Below, piece by piece: positions 9,401-16,749 of a stretch of DNA of 42,176 nt. The translations under genes were made by a program, and so were the position numbers. The stretch spans positions 1-42,176 of the forward strand of contig JALEOU010000055.1 in NCBI GenBank assembly GCA_022766945.1, in the 5' to 3' direction. The stretch is from Fusicatenibacter sp. (GTDB lineage Bacteria; Bacillota; Clostridia; Lachnospirales; Lachnospiraceae). The notes beneath the pieces were generated by a model. The model was not told the DNA's origin. It saw only the letters and a list, made by a program, of their open reading frames with translations, and did not search any database. Every line of letters starts with the position of its first letter. Position 1 is the first letter of the stretch.

Positions 9401-9905
9401 TGGTCAGAAAGTCATTATTGGCGGAATGATTACGGATAAAACAATCAAATATACAAAGAATAATAAGGTCATGGCGTTTCTTACTGTAGAAGATCTGGTG
9501 GGAACTGTGGAAGTCGTCGTTTTCCCAAGAGATTATGAGAAAGCCCAGGCAATGATCGGTGAAGAGGCGAAGGTTTTTATTCAGGGCCGTGTATCAGCGG
9601 AGGATGATAAAGCCAGCAAATTGATTTTTGAAAAGGTTCGATCCTTTGATGATATTCCCAGAGAGTTGTGGATTCAGTTCCGGAATAAAGAGGAATATCT
9701 GGCAGGAGAAGCAGGACTTCTGGAAGAACTTCGGAATTATCCAGGCAATGAAAGCGTAGTAATCTATCTCAGTGATGTAAAAGCCATGAAGAAACTGCCT
9801 GTTGGTTATCATGTACAGATTCAGGACTTCTGGCTGAATGATCTGAAGAAAAAATATGGAAATTCCAATGTTAAAGTTGTGGAAAGAGTATTGAAAAACT
9901 TCTGA
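6438..9905 (+). CDS. dnaE: DNA polymerase III alpha subunit DnaE
   Basis: Replicative polymerase subunit of 1155 residues; Bacillota carrying this form normally also have PolC. It starts with TTG, supported by AGGAGAG at 6425-6431 and by the family N-terminus (FTHLHVHTEYSLLDG). Domains: PHP (1-~270, HLHVHTEYS, ITDHG, NDVHY), palm with PGRGSAAGS and the catalytic PDIDVDF (Asp397, Asp399) plus the third Asp in KMDFLGLRTL (about 550), fingers (YRPGPMDFIPQYIRGK, YGCIVYQEQVMQI), a helix-hairpin-helix region around 830-870, and an OB fold near 985-1075 (VIIGGMITDKTIKYTKNNKVMAFLTVED shortened here). The C-terminal tau-binding region is short, as in DnaE1-like Gram-positive forms. A 604-residue frame on the opposite strand inside this gene is a shadow. 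Confidence 0.96.
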   Translation: MNFTHLHVHTEYSLLDGSNKIKEYVSRVKELGMDSAAITDHGVMYGVIDFYRAARAEGINPILGCEVYVAPGSRFDRETGSGEDRYYHLVLLAENNQGYSNLMKIVSKGFVEGFYYKPRVDLEILQKYHEGIIALSACLAGEVAKYLTRGMYEDAKIAALRYQDIFGKGNFFLELQDHGIPEQQNVNQQLLRMHEETGIDLVATNDVHYTYAEDAQPHDILLCLQTGKKLADEDRMRYEGGQYYVKSPEEMEQLFPYALEALENTHKIAQRCHVEIEFGVTKLPKYDVPEGYTSWEYLNKLCFEGLERLYHPVKKELKERLEYELSTIRNMGYVDYFLIVWDFIKYARDNDIMVGPGRGSAAGSLVAYTLGITQLDPIKYDLLFERFLNPERVSMPDIDVDFCFERRQEVIDYVVRKYGKDRVVQIVTFGTLAARGVIRDVGRVLDMPYAQVDTIAKMIPQELNITIDKALEMNPELRKAYEEQEDIHYLIDMAKRLEGLPRHTSMHAAGVVISQKDVDEYVPLSRAQDGSITTQFTMTTLEELGLLKMDFLGLRTLTVIQNAVKLIEKDTGVHLDMQFIDYNDKKVLDSLGTGRSDGVFQLESAGMKNFMKELKPQSLEDVIAGISLYRPGPMDFIPQYIRGKNRPDTIRYDCPQLEPILKPTYGCIVYQEQVMQIVRNLAGYTLGRSDLVRRAMSKKKASVMEKERQNFVYGNQEEGVPGCIANGIPEKTANKIYDDMTDFAKYAFNKSHAAAYAVVSYQTAFLKYYYPVEFMAALMTSVIEMPNKVAEYILVCRQMGIKILPPDVNCGEYGFSVDKGCIRYGLSAIKSVGRPVIEALVQERNERGEFRSLNDFVERMTPTMNKRAIENFVKAGALDCLEGNRRQKMSIYSQIVDNINQNKKHSMAGQMSLFDIVGEEDKKDFEIRMPNLEEYDKEVILAFEKDVLGIYLSGHPLERYRTVMEKTISAKSTDFQQDEETGYPHVMDGQKVIIGGMITDKTIKYTKNNKVMAFLTVEDLVGTVEVVVFPRDYEKAQAMIGEEAKVFIQGRVSAEDDKASKLIFEKVRSFDDIPRELWIQFRNKEEYLAGEAGLLEELRNYPGNESVVIYLSDVKAMKKLPVGYHVQIQDFWLNDLKKKYGNSNVKVVERVLKNF

Positions 9906-10046
9906 AAATGCTATACACTATATCCGAATATGTGTAATGATTATCAGTTGTTCAGTATCTTCATAATACTCTGGACACTGACGGGAAACCGGCGGTTCGG
10001 CAGAGGAATTGCCGGCTGACAGAATGAAAAGATGGAGGATAAAATT

Positions 10047-11036
10047 ATGGCAGAGAATAAGATTAAAACCATTGGTGTCCTGACCAGTGGTGGTGACGCA
10101 CCCGGAATGAACGCCGCAATCCGTGCGGTTGTCAGAAGAGGATTAAGCTGCGGCCTGAATGTAAAAGGTATCTTAAAGGGCTATAATGGGTTATTGAATG
10201 AAGAAATTATTGACATGTCCGCGAAAGATGTTTCTGACACAATTGAACGCGGCGGTACAATTCTTTATACAGCACGCTGTGCGGAATTCCGTACACCGGA
10301 GGGACAGCAGCGCGGCGCAGAGATCTGCAGGAAGCATGGAATCGACGGACTGGTTGTTATCGGAGGTGACGGCTCCTTTGCAGGTGCGCAGAAGTTGGCG
10401 AACCTTGGAATTAATACGATCGGTCTTCCGGGAACCATTGACCTGGATATTGCATGTACAGAGTATACCATCGGTTTTGATACTGCAGTAAATACCGCTA
10501 TGGAAGCGATTGATAAGGTTCGTGATACTTCTACGTCTCATGAACGATGCAGCATCATCGAGGTTATGGGTCGTGGTGCAGGTTATCTGGCTCTGTGGTG
10601 CGGTATTGCCAATGGTGCGGAGGATGTTCTGATTCCTGAAAAATATGATTATGATGAGCAGAAGCTGATTAATAATATCATCGAGAGCCGTAAGAAAGGC
10701 AAGAAGCATCATATCATCATTAATGCAGAAGGTATCGGACATTCGGAGGCTATGGCAAAACGTATCGAGGCAGCTACCGGTATTGAGACACGTGCGACCA
10801 TCCTTGGTCACATGCAGCGTGGCGGAAATCCTACCTGTAAAGACAGAGTATACGCTTCTATGATGGGTGCTCTGGCAGTTGATCTTCTGGTACAGGGTAA
10901 GGGCTGCCGTGTTGTTGGATATCGCCATGGCGAATTTGTTGACTTTGATATAAATGAAGCACTGGCAATGCAGAAAAATGTAGAAACATATATGTGGGAA
11001 GTTTGCCAGTCTCTTTCTCATAATTATACAAAATAA
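10047..11036 (+). CDS. pfkA: ATP-dependent 6-phosphofructokinase
   Basis: Glycolytic enzyme making fructose-1,6-bisphosphate; 329 residues from MAENKIKT. The ATG at 10047 is chosen because GGAGG (10034-10038) is 8 nt upstream; the ATG at 10032 overlaps that site. Visible: GGDAPGMNAAIR (15-26), GGDGS (106-110) and PGTID (128-132) with catalytic Asp132. Gly109 and Gly129 at the two diagnostic places indicate ATP rather than pyrophosphate as phosphoryl donor. The usual TIDND is TIDLD here (Leu133). HMQRGGNPT is present near residue 255. The stop is only 2 bp before ktrB, so transport of K+ and glycolytic flux may share a transcript. I see no convincing promoter in 9906-10046. Confidence 0.94.
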   Translation: MAENKIKTIGVLTSGGDAPGMNAAIRAVVRRGLSCGLNVKGILKGYNGLLNEEIIDMSAKDVSDTIERGGTILYTARCAEFRTPEGQQRGAEICRKHGIDGLVVIGGDGSFAGAQKLANLGINTIGLPGTIDLDIACTEYTIGFDTAVNTAMEAIDKVRDTSTSHERCSIIEVMGRGAGYLALWCGIANGAEDVLIPEKYDYDEQKLINNIIESRKKGKKHHIIINAEGIGHSEAMAKRIEAATGIETRATILGHMQRGGNPTCKDRVYASMMGALAVDLLVQGKGCRVVGYRHGEFVDFDINEALAMQKNVETYMWEVCQSLSHNYTK

Positions 11037-11038
11037 TC

Positions 11039-12427
11039 ATGTATCAGAAATTTTGCAGTAATTTACGCAAGATGACTACAGCTCAGGTAATCGCATGCGG
11101 GTTTGCCCTGCTGATTCTGACGGGAGGACTTATCCTGTGGATGCCGTTTTGCACGGCTGCAGGGCATAGTACCTCTTTTATAGATGCATTTTTTACGGCT
11201 ACCACATGTGTATGTGTTACCGGGCTTGTAACAGTTACAACGGCAACGCACTGGACCCTGATCGGTAAAATCGTGATTCTTATTCTGATTCAGATCGGTG
11301 GAATCGGGTTCATTGCGCTGGCCAGCATTATCTTTATATCTCTTCGGAAAAAACTTTCCATGCGGAGCAGAAAGATGATACAGGAATCCTATAATCTTGA
11401 CCAGATGTCCGGTTTGGCGAAGCTGGTCAGGAGAGTGGTTCTCTGTGTTTTTGGTGCAGAGGCAATCGGGGCGGTCGGATATGCTTTTTGCTTTATACCG
11501 GAATTTGGTGTGCCAGGGGGTATCTGGAGATCGGTCTTTATTTCAGTATCTGCTTTCTGTAATGCGGGAGTTGATATTCTGGGAGAGAATAGTCTTATGC
11601 CCTATGTGGATAATCCGCTGGTTAATTTTGTCACGATTTTGTTGATCATAGCTGCCGGGCTTGGATTTATTGTCTGGTGGGATGTGGCAGATAAAATAAA
11701 AAAGGTCTGCTGCAGGAAGCTTTCCGTTCACAGGGTATTCCGAAGTCTTCGTCTTCACAGCAAGCTGGTTCTTGGGACAACGGCAATTCTTGTGCTGGGC
11801 GGAACCGTTCTTATTTTCCTGTTTGAATATAATAATCCCGAAACTATGGGAAATATGTCTTTGGGACAGAAATTGATGGCATCGCTTTTTCAGTCTGTAA
11901 CGACCAGAACTGCCGGATTTCTCACGGTGGATCAGGGTGCTCTTTCAGGGGCATCGGTGATTTTGTGTATGTTTCTGATGTTTATTGGCGGTTCTCCTAT
12001 GGGAACGGCAGGTGGTATGAAGACCACTACTCTGGCGGTGATTGTTTTAAGCATGATCTGTAATTTGCAGGGAAAAACAGATGTGGAGTTTGGCGGCAGA
12101 AGAATACGTAAGCATTATATTCATTCGGCTGTGGTTGTGATGGGCGCCGGATTTGGCGTATTTCTGACTATGAGCATTCTTCTGGCAGCAGTTATGCCTG
12201 GTGCGGATCTGGTGGATATTATTTATGAAATCGGCTCAGCTATCGCAACAGTCGGGCTGACACGGGGATTGACACCTGAACTTACAACGGCCGGGAAATG
12301 GATTGTGATTGTGACCATGTATCTTGGAAGAATCGGTCCGCTGACTCTGGGAACGGCAGTGGTTGTCCGGGGACAGAAGCGTACGGAGAATACACGGCTT
12401 GCGGCAGAGGATATAATGATTGGTTAG
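11039..12427 (+). CDS. ktrB: Potassium uptake channel subunit KtrB/TrkH
   Basis: Membrane K+ (or K+/Na+-coupled) translocating subunit, 462 residues, with four membrane-pore-membrane repeats. The four selectivity-filter glycines are seen in TTCVCVTGL (about 55-63), AFCNAGVDIL (about 172-181), TTRTAGFLTVD (about 290-300) and TVGLTRGLTPE (about 405-415). It starts 2 bp after the pfkA stop without a clear ribosome binding site, which points to translational coupling. The partner regulator ktrA follows. Length and the absence of the longer TrkH N-terminal region favour KtrB. Confidence 0.92.
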   Translation: MYQKFCSNLRKMTTAQVIACGFALLILTGGLILWMPFCTAAGHSTSFIDAFFTATTCVCVTGLVTVTTATHWTLIGKIVILILIQIGGIGFIALASIIFISLRKKLSMRSRKMIQESYNLDQMSGLAKLVRRVVLCVFGAEAIGAVGYAFCFIPEFGVPGGIWRSVFISVSAFCNAGVDILGENSLMPYVDNPLVNFVTILLIIAAGLGFIVWWDVADKIKKVCCRKLSVHRVFRSLRLHSKLVLGTTAILVLGGTVLIFLFEYNNPETMGNMSLGQKLMASLFQSVTTRTAGFLTVDQGALSGASVILCMFLMFIGGSPMGTAGGMKTTTLAVIVLSMICNLQGKTDVEFGGRRIRKHYIHSAVVVMGAGFGVFLTMSILLAAVMPGADLVDIIYEIGSAIATVGLTRGLTPELTTAGKWIVIVTMYLGRIGPLTLGTAVVVRGQKRTENTRLAAEDIMIG

Positions 12428-12494
12428 AAATGGTTCAGTAAATATGATCTGTGCGCAGAAGGGACGCATGGATTCATGGCATCATGGAGGGCGT

Positions 12495-13157
12495 ATGAAA
12501 AATAAATCGTATGCAGTCATCGGACTTGGACAGTTTGGCATGACTTTGGCGAAAACGCTGGCAGAGGGTGACTGCGATGTTCTTGCGATTGATGACAAGG
12601 AAGAAAATATACAGGAAATTGCAGAAATTGTTACCTATGCAGTAAAAGCCGATGTACGGGAACCGGGAATACTGAAGACGCTTGGTGTCCAGGATGTGGA
12701 TGTGGCGATTATTGCAGTGTCCGAAAATATGGAAGCAAGCATTACAGCGACTATGCAGGCGAAGGAATTGGGAGTGCCTTTTGTTATGGCAAAAGCTCTG
12801 ACCAGTCTTCAGGGGAGGATTTTGAGCAAGATTGGTGCAGATGAGGTTATTTACCCCGAAAAGGATATGGGGCTGCGCGTTGCCAAAAATCTTATGTCCA
12901 ACGGATTTCTGGATGTTTTTGAGCTTTCCTCCGATTTCAGCATGGTGGAATTTGTCATTCCGAAGGAGTGGGAAGGCAAAAGTCTGAAAGTACTTGGTAT
13001 TCGTGAGAAGTATAAGATTAATATCATCGGTATTAAAATAAATGATGAAGTAAAAGTAGATCTGAATCCGGATGAAAAACTTCCGGCAGGATGTACAATG
13101 ATTGCAGTGGGAAAGAACAGAGATCTGGATAGAAGTCCGGCATTTAAGAAGAACTGA
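12495..13157 (+). CDS. ktrA: Potassium uptake regulatory subunit KtrA/TrkA
   Basis: Cytoplasmic gating ring subunit of the K+ transporter, 220 residues. An RCK-N Rossmann domain (VIGLGQFGMTLA, 8-19; acidic ribose-binding Asp at the end of strand 2, AIDDKEEN) binds nucleotide, and an RCK-C domain follows (about 135-215). Start 12495 has GGAGGG just upstream and gives the standard MKNKSYAVIGLGQFG; the frame's earlier ATG at 12420 overlaps ktrB and is not supported. It pairs with ktrB immediately upstream. Confidence 0.93.
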   Translation: MKNKSYAVIGLGQFGMTLAKTLAEGDCDVLAIDDKEENIQEIAEIVTYAVKADVREPGILKTLGVQDVDVAIIAVSENMEASITATMQAKELGVPFVMAKALTSLQGRILSKIGADEVIYPEKDMGLRVAKNLMSNGFLDVFELSSDFSMVEFVIPKEWEGKSLKVLGIREKYKINIIGIKINDEVKVDLNPDEKLPAGCTMIAVGKNRDLDRSPAFKKN

Positions 13158-13244
13158 TAAAGCAGTTTGGACAGGTTTTGTATCTACTGGAAGGATGGGA
13201 CACCTGCATATAAATCATGACTATATAAAGGCAGAGGATCATAA

Positions 13245-14021
13245 ATGATTACCAGCTTAAATAATGAACAGATAAAGAATATCATACAGTTAAACCAGAA
13301 GACAAAAGCCCGCAGAAAGCAAGGGCTTTTTGTTGCAGAAGGAAGAAAAATGTTCGGGGAGGCACCGCGTGACTGGATCTCCAGAGTTTATGTCACAGAG
13401 AGTCTGACAAAAGATGAAGATCTGATGGCAAAGGTGCAGGAAGTGCCGTATGAAATTGTGGCAGATGTTGTTTTCCGGCAGATGAGTGATACGCAGACGC
13501 CTCAGGGAATCCTGACGGTTTTGAAGAAGCCTTCTTATCATATGGAGGACATCATACAGAAAGAAGCCCCATTTCTTATGGTTCTGGAGGATCTGCAGGA
13601 TCCGGGAAATGCAGGGACCATTTTTCGTACCGCAGAAGGTGCAGGTGTGGATGGGATTCTGTTGACAAGGACCTGTGTGGATGTGACCAATCCCAAGGTA
13701 ATACGCTCTACTATGGGGTCTGTTTACAGAATGCCTTTTCTATATGTGGAAGATGTGGTATCATTAAGGGAGAAATTTCAGGAAAAACATATCCGTACCT
13801 ATGCGGCTCATCTGAAGGGTAAAAACTTTTATGATGGGGAAGATTACAGGGGAGGCACAGCGTTTTTTATCGGAAACGAAGGAAACGGGCTGACGGAGAC
13901 TGCGGCTTCTGCAGCGGATTGTCTCATAAAAATTCCCATGTGCGGAAGGGTTGAATCTCTTAATGCAGCTATGGCGGCGGGTATCCTGATGTATGAGGCA
14001 GCGCGGCAGCGAAGGAACTGA
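13245..14021 (+). CDS. SpoU/TrmH-family RNA 2'-O-methyltransferase
   Basis: SAM-dependent RNA ribose methyltransferase of the SPOUT class, 258 residues. The N-terminal substrate-binding domain (1-~95, KARRKQGLFVAEGRKM) resembles the ribosomal-protein L30e-like fold found in rRNA-modifying members. The knotted catalytic domain shows motif 1 DLQDPGNAGTIFRTAEGAG (about 114-132), motif 2 FIGNEGNGL (about 205-213) and motif 3 IPMCGRVESLNAAMAAGIL. The target is probably 23S rRNA but is not determined by sequence. It is separated from ktrA by 87 bp and lies 19 bp before the NfeD gene, so they may share a transcript. Confidence 0.88.
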   Translation: MITSLNNEQIKNIIQLNQKTKARRKQGLFVAEGRKMFGEAPRDWISRVYVTESLTKDEDLMAKVQEVPYEIVADVVFRQMSDTQTPQGILTVLKKPSYHMEDIIQKEAPFLMVLEDLQDPGNAGTIFRTAEGAGVDGILLTRTCVDVTNPKVIRSTMGSVYRMPFLYVEDVVSLREKFQEKHIRTYAAHLKGKNFYDGEDYRGGTAFFIGNEGNGLTETAASAADCLIKIPMCGRVESLNAAMAAGILMYEAARQRRN

Positions 14022-14040
14022 AGCAGAAAGGGGGATTTTT

Positions 14041-14466
14041 ATGGAACCGTTTATATGGCTGGCTTTGCTTGCGGTATTGCTGGTAATTGAAGCAATGACA
14101 GCAGGACTGACAACCATCTGGTTTGCAGGGGGAGCTCTTGTTGCGGCGGTGGTATCGTATTTTGGAGCGGGAGTTGTGATGCAGTGGATTTTGTTCCTGG
14201 CCGTATCACTGATTCTGCTGATTTTTACGAGACCGATTGCAGTGAAGATCATGAACAAAGATGTAACAAAAACAAATGTGAACAGTCTGATCGGCCAGAA
14301 GGCTGTTGTCATTCAGGAAATCAATAATCTGGCGCAGACCGGGCAGGTGAGGATCAGTGATGTGGAGTGGATGGCACGTACATTTTCTGATGAGATCATC
14401 CCGGAGGATACGGTTGTTGTAATCAGAGAGATACACGGCGTGAAGCTGATTGTAGAGAAGGCTTAG
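14041..14466 (+). CDS. NfeD-like membrane protein
   Basis: Short-form NfeD protein, 141 residues: three transmembrane helices (about 3-22, 28-48, 50-66) followed by a cytosolic OB-fold domain (about 80-140, SLIGQKAVVIQEI, then WMARTFSDEIIPEDTVVVIREIHGVKLIVE). The start at 14041 has AGGGGG upstream, and earlier codons in frame overlap the methyltransferase gene. NfeD proteins operate with SPFH-family scaffold proteins, and one follows directly, 12 bp downstream, so the pair probably forms a membrane microdomain complex. The serine-protease domain of long NfeD is absent. Confidence 0.88.
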   Translation: MEPFIWLALLAVLLVIEAMTAGLTTIWFAGGALVAAVVSYFGAGVVMQWILFLAVSLILLIFTRPIAVKIMNKDVTKTNVNSLIGQKAVVIQEINNLAQTGQVRISDVEWMARTFSDEIIPEDTVVVIREIHGVKLIVEKA

Positions 14467-14478
14467 GAGGGATTTATT

Positions 14479-15420
14479 ATGGGCAAAATTATTTTTGTAA
14501 TTGTGTTGCTGCTGTTGATATTGTGGATTTTGGCATCCTGCATCCGAATTGTGCCGCAGGCTTATGCGGTAGTACTGGAACGTTTGGGTGCTTATCGTGC
14601 TACATGGAATACCGGTATCCATTTTAAAGTTCCGTTTATTGAACGTGTAGCCAGAAAAGTTAATTTAAAAGAGCAGGTTGTGGATTTTCCACCGCAGCCG
14701 GTAATTACCAAAGATAACGTAACCATGCAGATTGATACGGTTGTATTTTTCCAGATTACAGATCCGAAGCTGTTTGCTTACGGAGTAGTGAATCCGCTGA
14801 TGGCGATTGAAAACCTGACGGCGACCACGCTTCGAAATATTATCGGTGATCTGGAGCTGGATGAGACGCTGACTTCCCGTGAGATCATCAATACAAAGAT
14901 GCAGACTTCCCTGGATATCGCGACAGATCCCTGGGGTATCAAAGTAAACCGTGTGGAACTGAAAAACATTATGCCTCCCGCAGCTATTCAGGAAGCCATG
15001 GAGAAGCAGATGAAAGCAGAGCGTGAGCGCCGTGAGGCGATTCTGATTGCTGAAGGCGAGAAGAAATCAACCATTCTTGTAGCAGAAGGTAAGAAACAAT
15101 CCGCGATCCTGGATGCAGAGGCAGAGAAACAGGCGGCAATCCTCCGCGCAGAGGCTGAAAAGGAAAAACGGATCAAAGAGGCGGAAGGTCAGGCTGAAGC
15201 AATCCTCAAAGTGCAGCAGGCGAACGCAGATGGTATCCGCGCGATCAAAGAGGCCGGTGCAGACGAATCAGTGCTGACACTCAAGAGCCTGGAAGCGCTG
15301 GGAGTTCTGGCAAACGGAAAAGCGACCAAGATTGTAGTTCCATCAGATCTGCAGGGGCTGGCAAGTCTTGCGACCACTTTTAAGGGAATCGTGGAAGAAC
15401 AGAAAGCTCCGGAGAAATAA
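14479..15420 (+). CDS. SPFH/stomatin-like (paraslipin/QmcA-type) membrane scaffold protein
   Basis: 313 residues: an N-terminal membrane anchor (4-21), an SPFH/band-7 domain (about 25-175, ending LKNIMPPAAIQEAMEKQMKAERERR) and a long coiled coil. Residues about 185-239 form 11-residue repeats of the pattern xxAILxAExEK (four clear copies: REAILIAEGEK, KSTILVAEGKK, QSAILDAEAEK, QAAILRAEAEK), consistent with a right-handed hendecad coil used in SPFH ring assembly. The C-terminus (270-313) is a short tail without a transmembrane segment. It partners the upstream NfeD protein. The paraslipin subgroup call rests on length and motifs. Confidence 0.9.
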   Translation: MGKIIFVIVLLLLILWILASCIRIVPQAYAVVLERLGAYRATWNTGIHFKVPFIERVARKVNLKEQVVDFPPQPVITKDNVTMQIDTVVFFQITDPKLFAYGVVNPLMAIENLTATTLRNIIGDLELDETLTSREIINTKMQTSLDIATDPWGIKVNRVELKNIMPPAAIQEAMEKQMKAERERREAILIAEGEKKSTILVAEGKKQSAILDAEAEKQAAILRAEAEKEKRIKEAEGQAEAILKVQQANADGIRAIKEAGADESVLTLKSLEALGVLANGKATKIVVPSDLQGLASLATTFKGIVEEQKAPEK

Positions 15421-15509
15421 ATATACAAAAATAATAAATAAAAATTCACAAAAAATGAGAAGTTAATGTATATTGAGTAAAAAATATGCAAAAAATCGGA
15501 TAAAAAACA

Positions 15510-15542
15510 CAGGCCCCTCTTGACAGAGCGGGCCTGATTTTG
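15510..15542 (+). terminator. Terminator of the NfeD-SPFH operon
   Basis: CAGGCCC (15510-15516) pairs with GGGCCTG (15530-15536), followed by ATTTTG. It overlaps the argF promoter. Confidence 0.75.
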
Positions 15543-15548
15543 TATAGT
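15520..15548 (+). promoter_or_regulatory. argF promoter embedded in the upstream terminator
   Basis: TTGACA (15520-15525) lies in the loop of the terminator hairpin; with a 17-bp spacer that includes the right stem arm, it is followed by TATAGT (15543-15548). Both hexamers are near consensus. An inverted repeat CAATTC...GAATTG (15554-15571) covers the expected start site and could be an operator. Confidence 0.75.
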
Positions 15549-15609
15549 AATAACAATTCAGAACAGAATTGAGACATACATATGGAAAATGAGACGGGAG
15601 GAACAGCCG

Positions 15610-16599
15610 ATGAACTTAGTAGGGCGTGACTTTTTAACACTGAAAGATTTTACACCGGAGGAGATTGACGGACTTCTGAAGCTTGCAGCAGAGCTGAAAG
15701 AGAAGAAGAAAAAAGGAATTCCGGTCGATACGCTTCGTGGAAAAAACGTAGCATTAATTTTTGAGAAAACCAGTACCAGAACCCGATGCTCTTTTGAAGT
15801 GGCTGCTCACGATCTCGGTATGGGGACCACTTATCTGGATCCGCAGGGGTCCCAGATTGGAAAAAAAGAGAGTATTAAGGATACCGCGAGAGTATTGGCC
15901 GGTATGTACGAGGGAATTGAGTACCGTGGATTCGGCCAGGAAATTGTGGAAGAACTGGCCAAATATTCCAAAGTACCTGTTTGGAACGGACTTACCAACG
16001 AATATCACCCGACACAGATGCTTGCAGATATGCTGACGATTCAGGAAGAGTTCGGATATCTGAAGGGCATTCGTCTGGTTTATATGGGAGATGCCCGTTA
16101 TAACATGGGAAATTCCCTGATGATTGCATCAGCCAAGATGGGGATGCATTTTACCGCCTGTGCGCCAAAGAAGTATTTCCCGAATCAGAAATTGGTTGCA
16201 GAGTGTGATGCATACGCAAAGGAAAGCGGAGGCACTATCACACTGACAGAGGATGTCAAAGCCGCAACAAAGGATGCGGATGTCATTTACACGGATGTCT
16301 GGGTATCCATGGGAGAACCGGATGCCGTCTGGGAGGAACGGATTCATGATCTGACCCCATATCGTGTTACCAGAGAGGCCATGGAGAATGCAAAGCCAAC
16401 GGCGATTTTCCTTCACTGTCTGCCCTCATTCCATGATCTGAAGACAAAGATCGGAAAGGAAATGGGTGAGCGATTCCATCTGACAGAGATGGAAGTCACA
16501 GATGAAGTATTTGAATCGGATCAGTCCCGTGTCTTTGAGGAAGCAGAAAACCGCATGCACACCATCAAAGCGGTGATGGCGGCGACGCTGGGTGCATAA
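15610..16599 (+). CDS. argF: Ornithine carbamoyltransferase
   Basis: Transfers the carbamoyl group from carbamoyl phosphate to ornithine to give citrulline; 329 residues. Carbamoyl-phosphate loop STRTR (55-59, as [11 protein letters not shown]), HPTQ ([12 protein letters not shown]), ornithine region DVWVSMGE, and HCLP at 269-272. The last motif reads HCLPSFHD, where many homologues have HCLPAFHD. Start 15610 has GGAGG 8 nt upstream; the ATG at 15589 would put that site inside the gene. No other arg genes are adjacent, so biosynthetic versus catabolic role is open, though biosynthesis is more likely without arcA/arcC nearby. Confidence 0.94.
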   Translation: MNLVGRDFLTLKDFTPEEIDGLLKLAAELKEKKKKGIPVDTLRGKNVALIFEKTSTRTRCSFEVAAHDLGMGTTYLDPQGSQIGKKESIKDTARVLAGMYEGIEYRGFGQEIVEELAKYSKVPVWNGLTNEYHPTQMLADMLTIQEEFGYLKGIRLVYMGDARYNMGNSLMIASAKMGMHFTACAPKKYFPNQKLVAECDAYAKESGGTITLTEDVKAATKDADVIYTDVWVSMGEPDAVWEERIHDLTPYRVTREAMENAKPTAIFLHCLPSFHDLKTKIGKEMGERFHLTEMEVTDEVFESDQSRVFEEAENRMHTIKAVMAATLGA

Positions 16600-16640
16600 A
16601 GACTGTGGAATCGGGTATGGTAAACCATCTCTGAAATGTG

Positions 16641-16646
16641 TATAAT
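16641..16646 (+). promoter_or_regulatory. Probable -10 of the birA promoter
   Basis: Consensus TATAAT with only a poor -35 (TGGTAA, 17 bp upstream). Transcription would start near 16652, placing the 15-bp hairpin at 16668-16711 in the leader. Confidence 0.5.
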
Positions 16647-16667
16647 AGAATAGAGAAAACAAATAAG

Positions 16668-16711
16668 CAGCAGCGCTGCGGGAGATTTTTGAATGCCCCG
16701 CAGCGCTGTTG
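16668..16711. repeat. Long GC-rich hairpin in the birA leader
   Basis: CAGCGCTGCGGG (16671-16682) and CCCGCAGCGCTG (16697-16708) pair perfectly around a 14-nt loop; three outer pairs (one G-T) extend the stem to 15. There is no T-run after it, so it is either a structural mRNA leader or a weak argF terminator. Confidence 0.7.
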
Positions 16712-16749
16712 AAGCATAAGGATAAAGAAAGGCACGGAGAGTTAATAAT

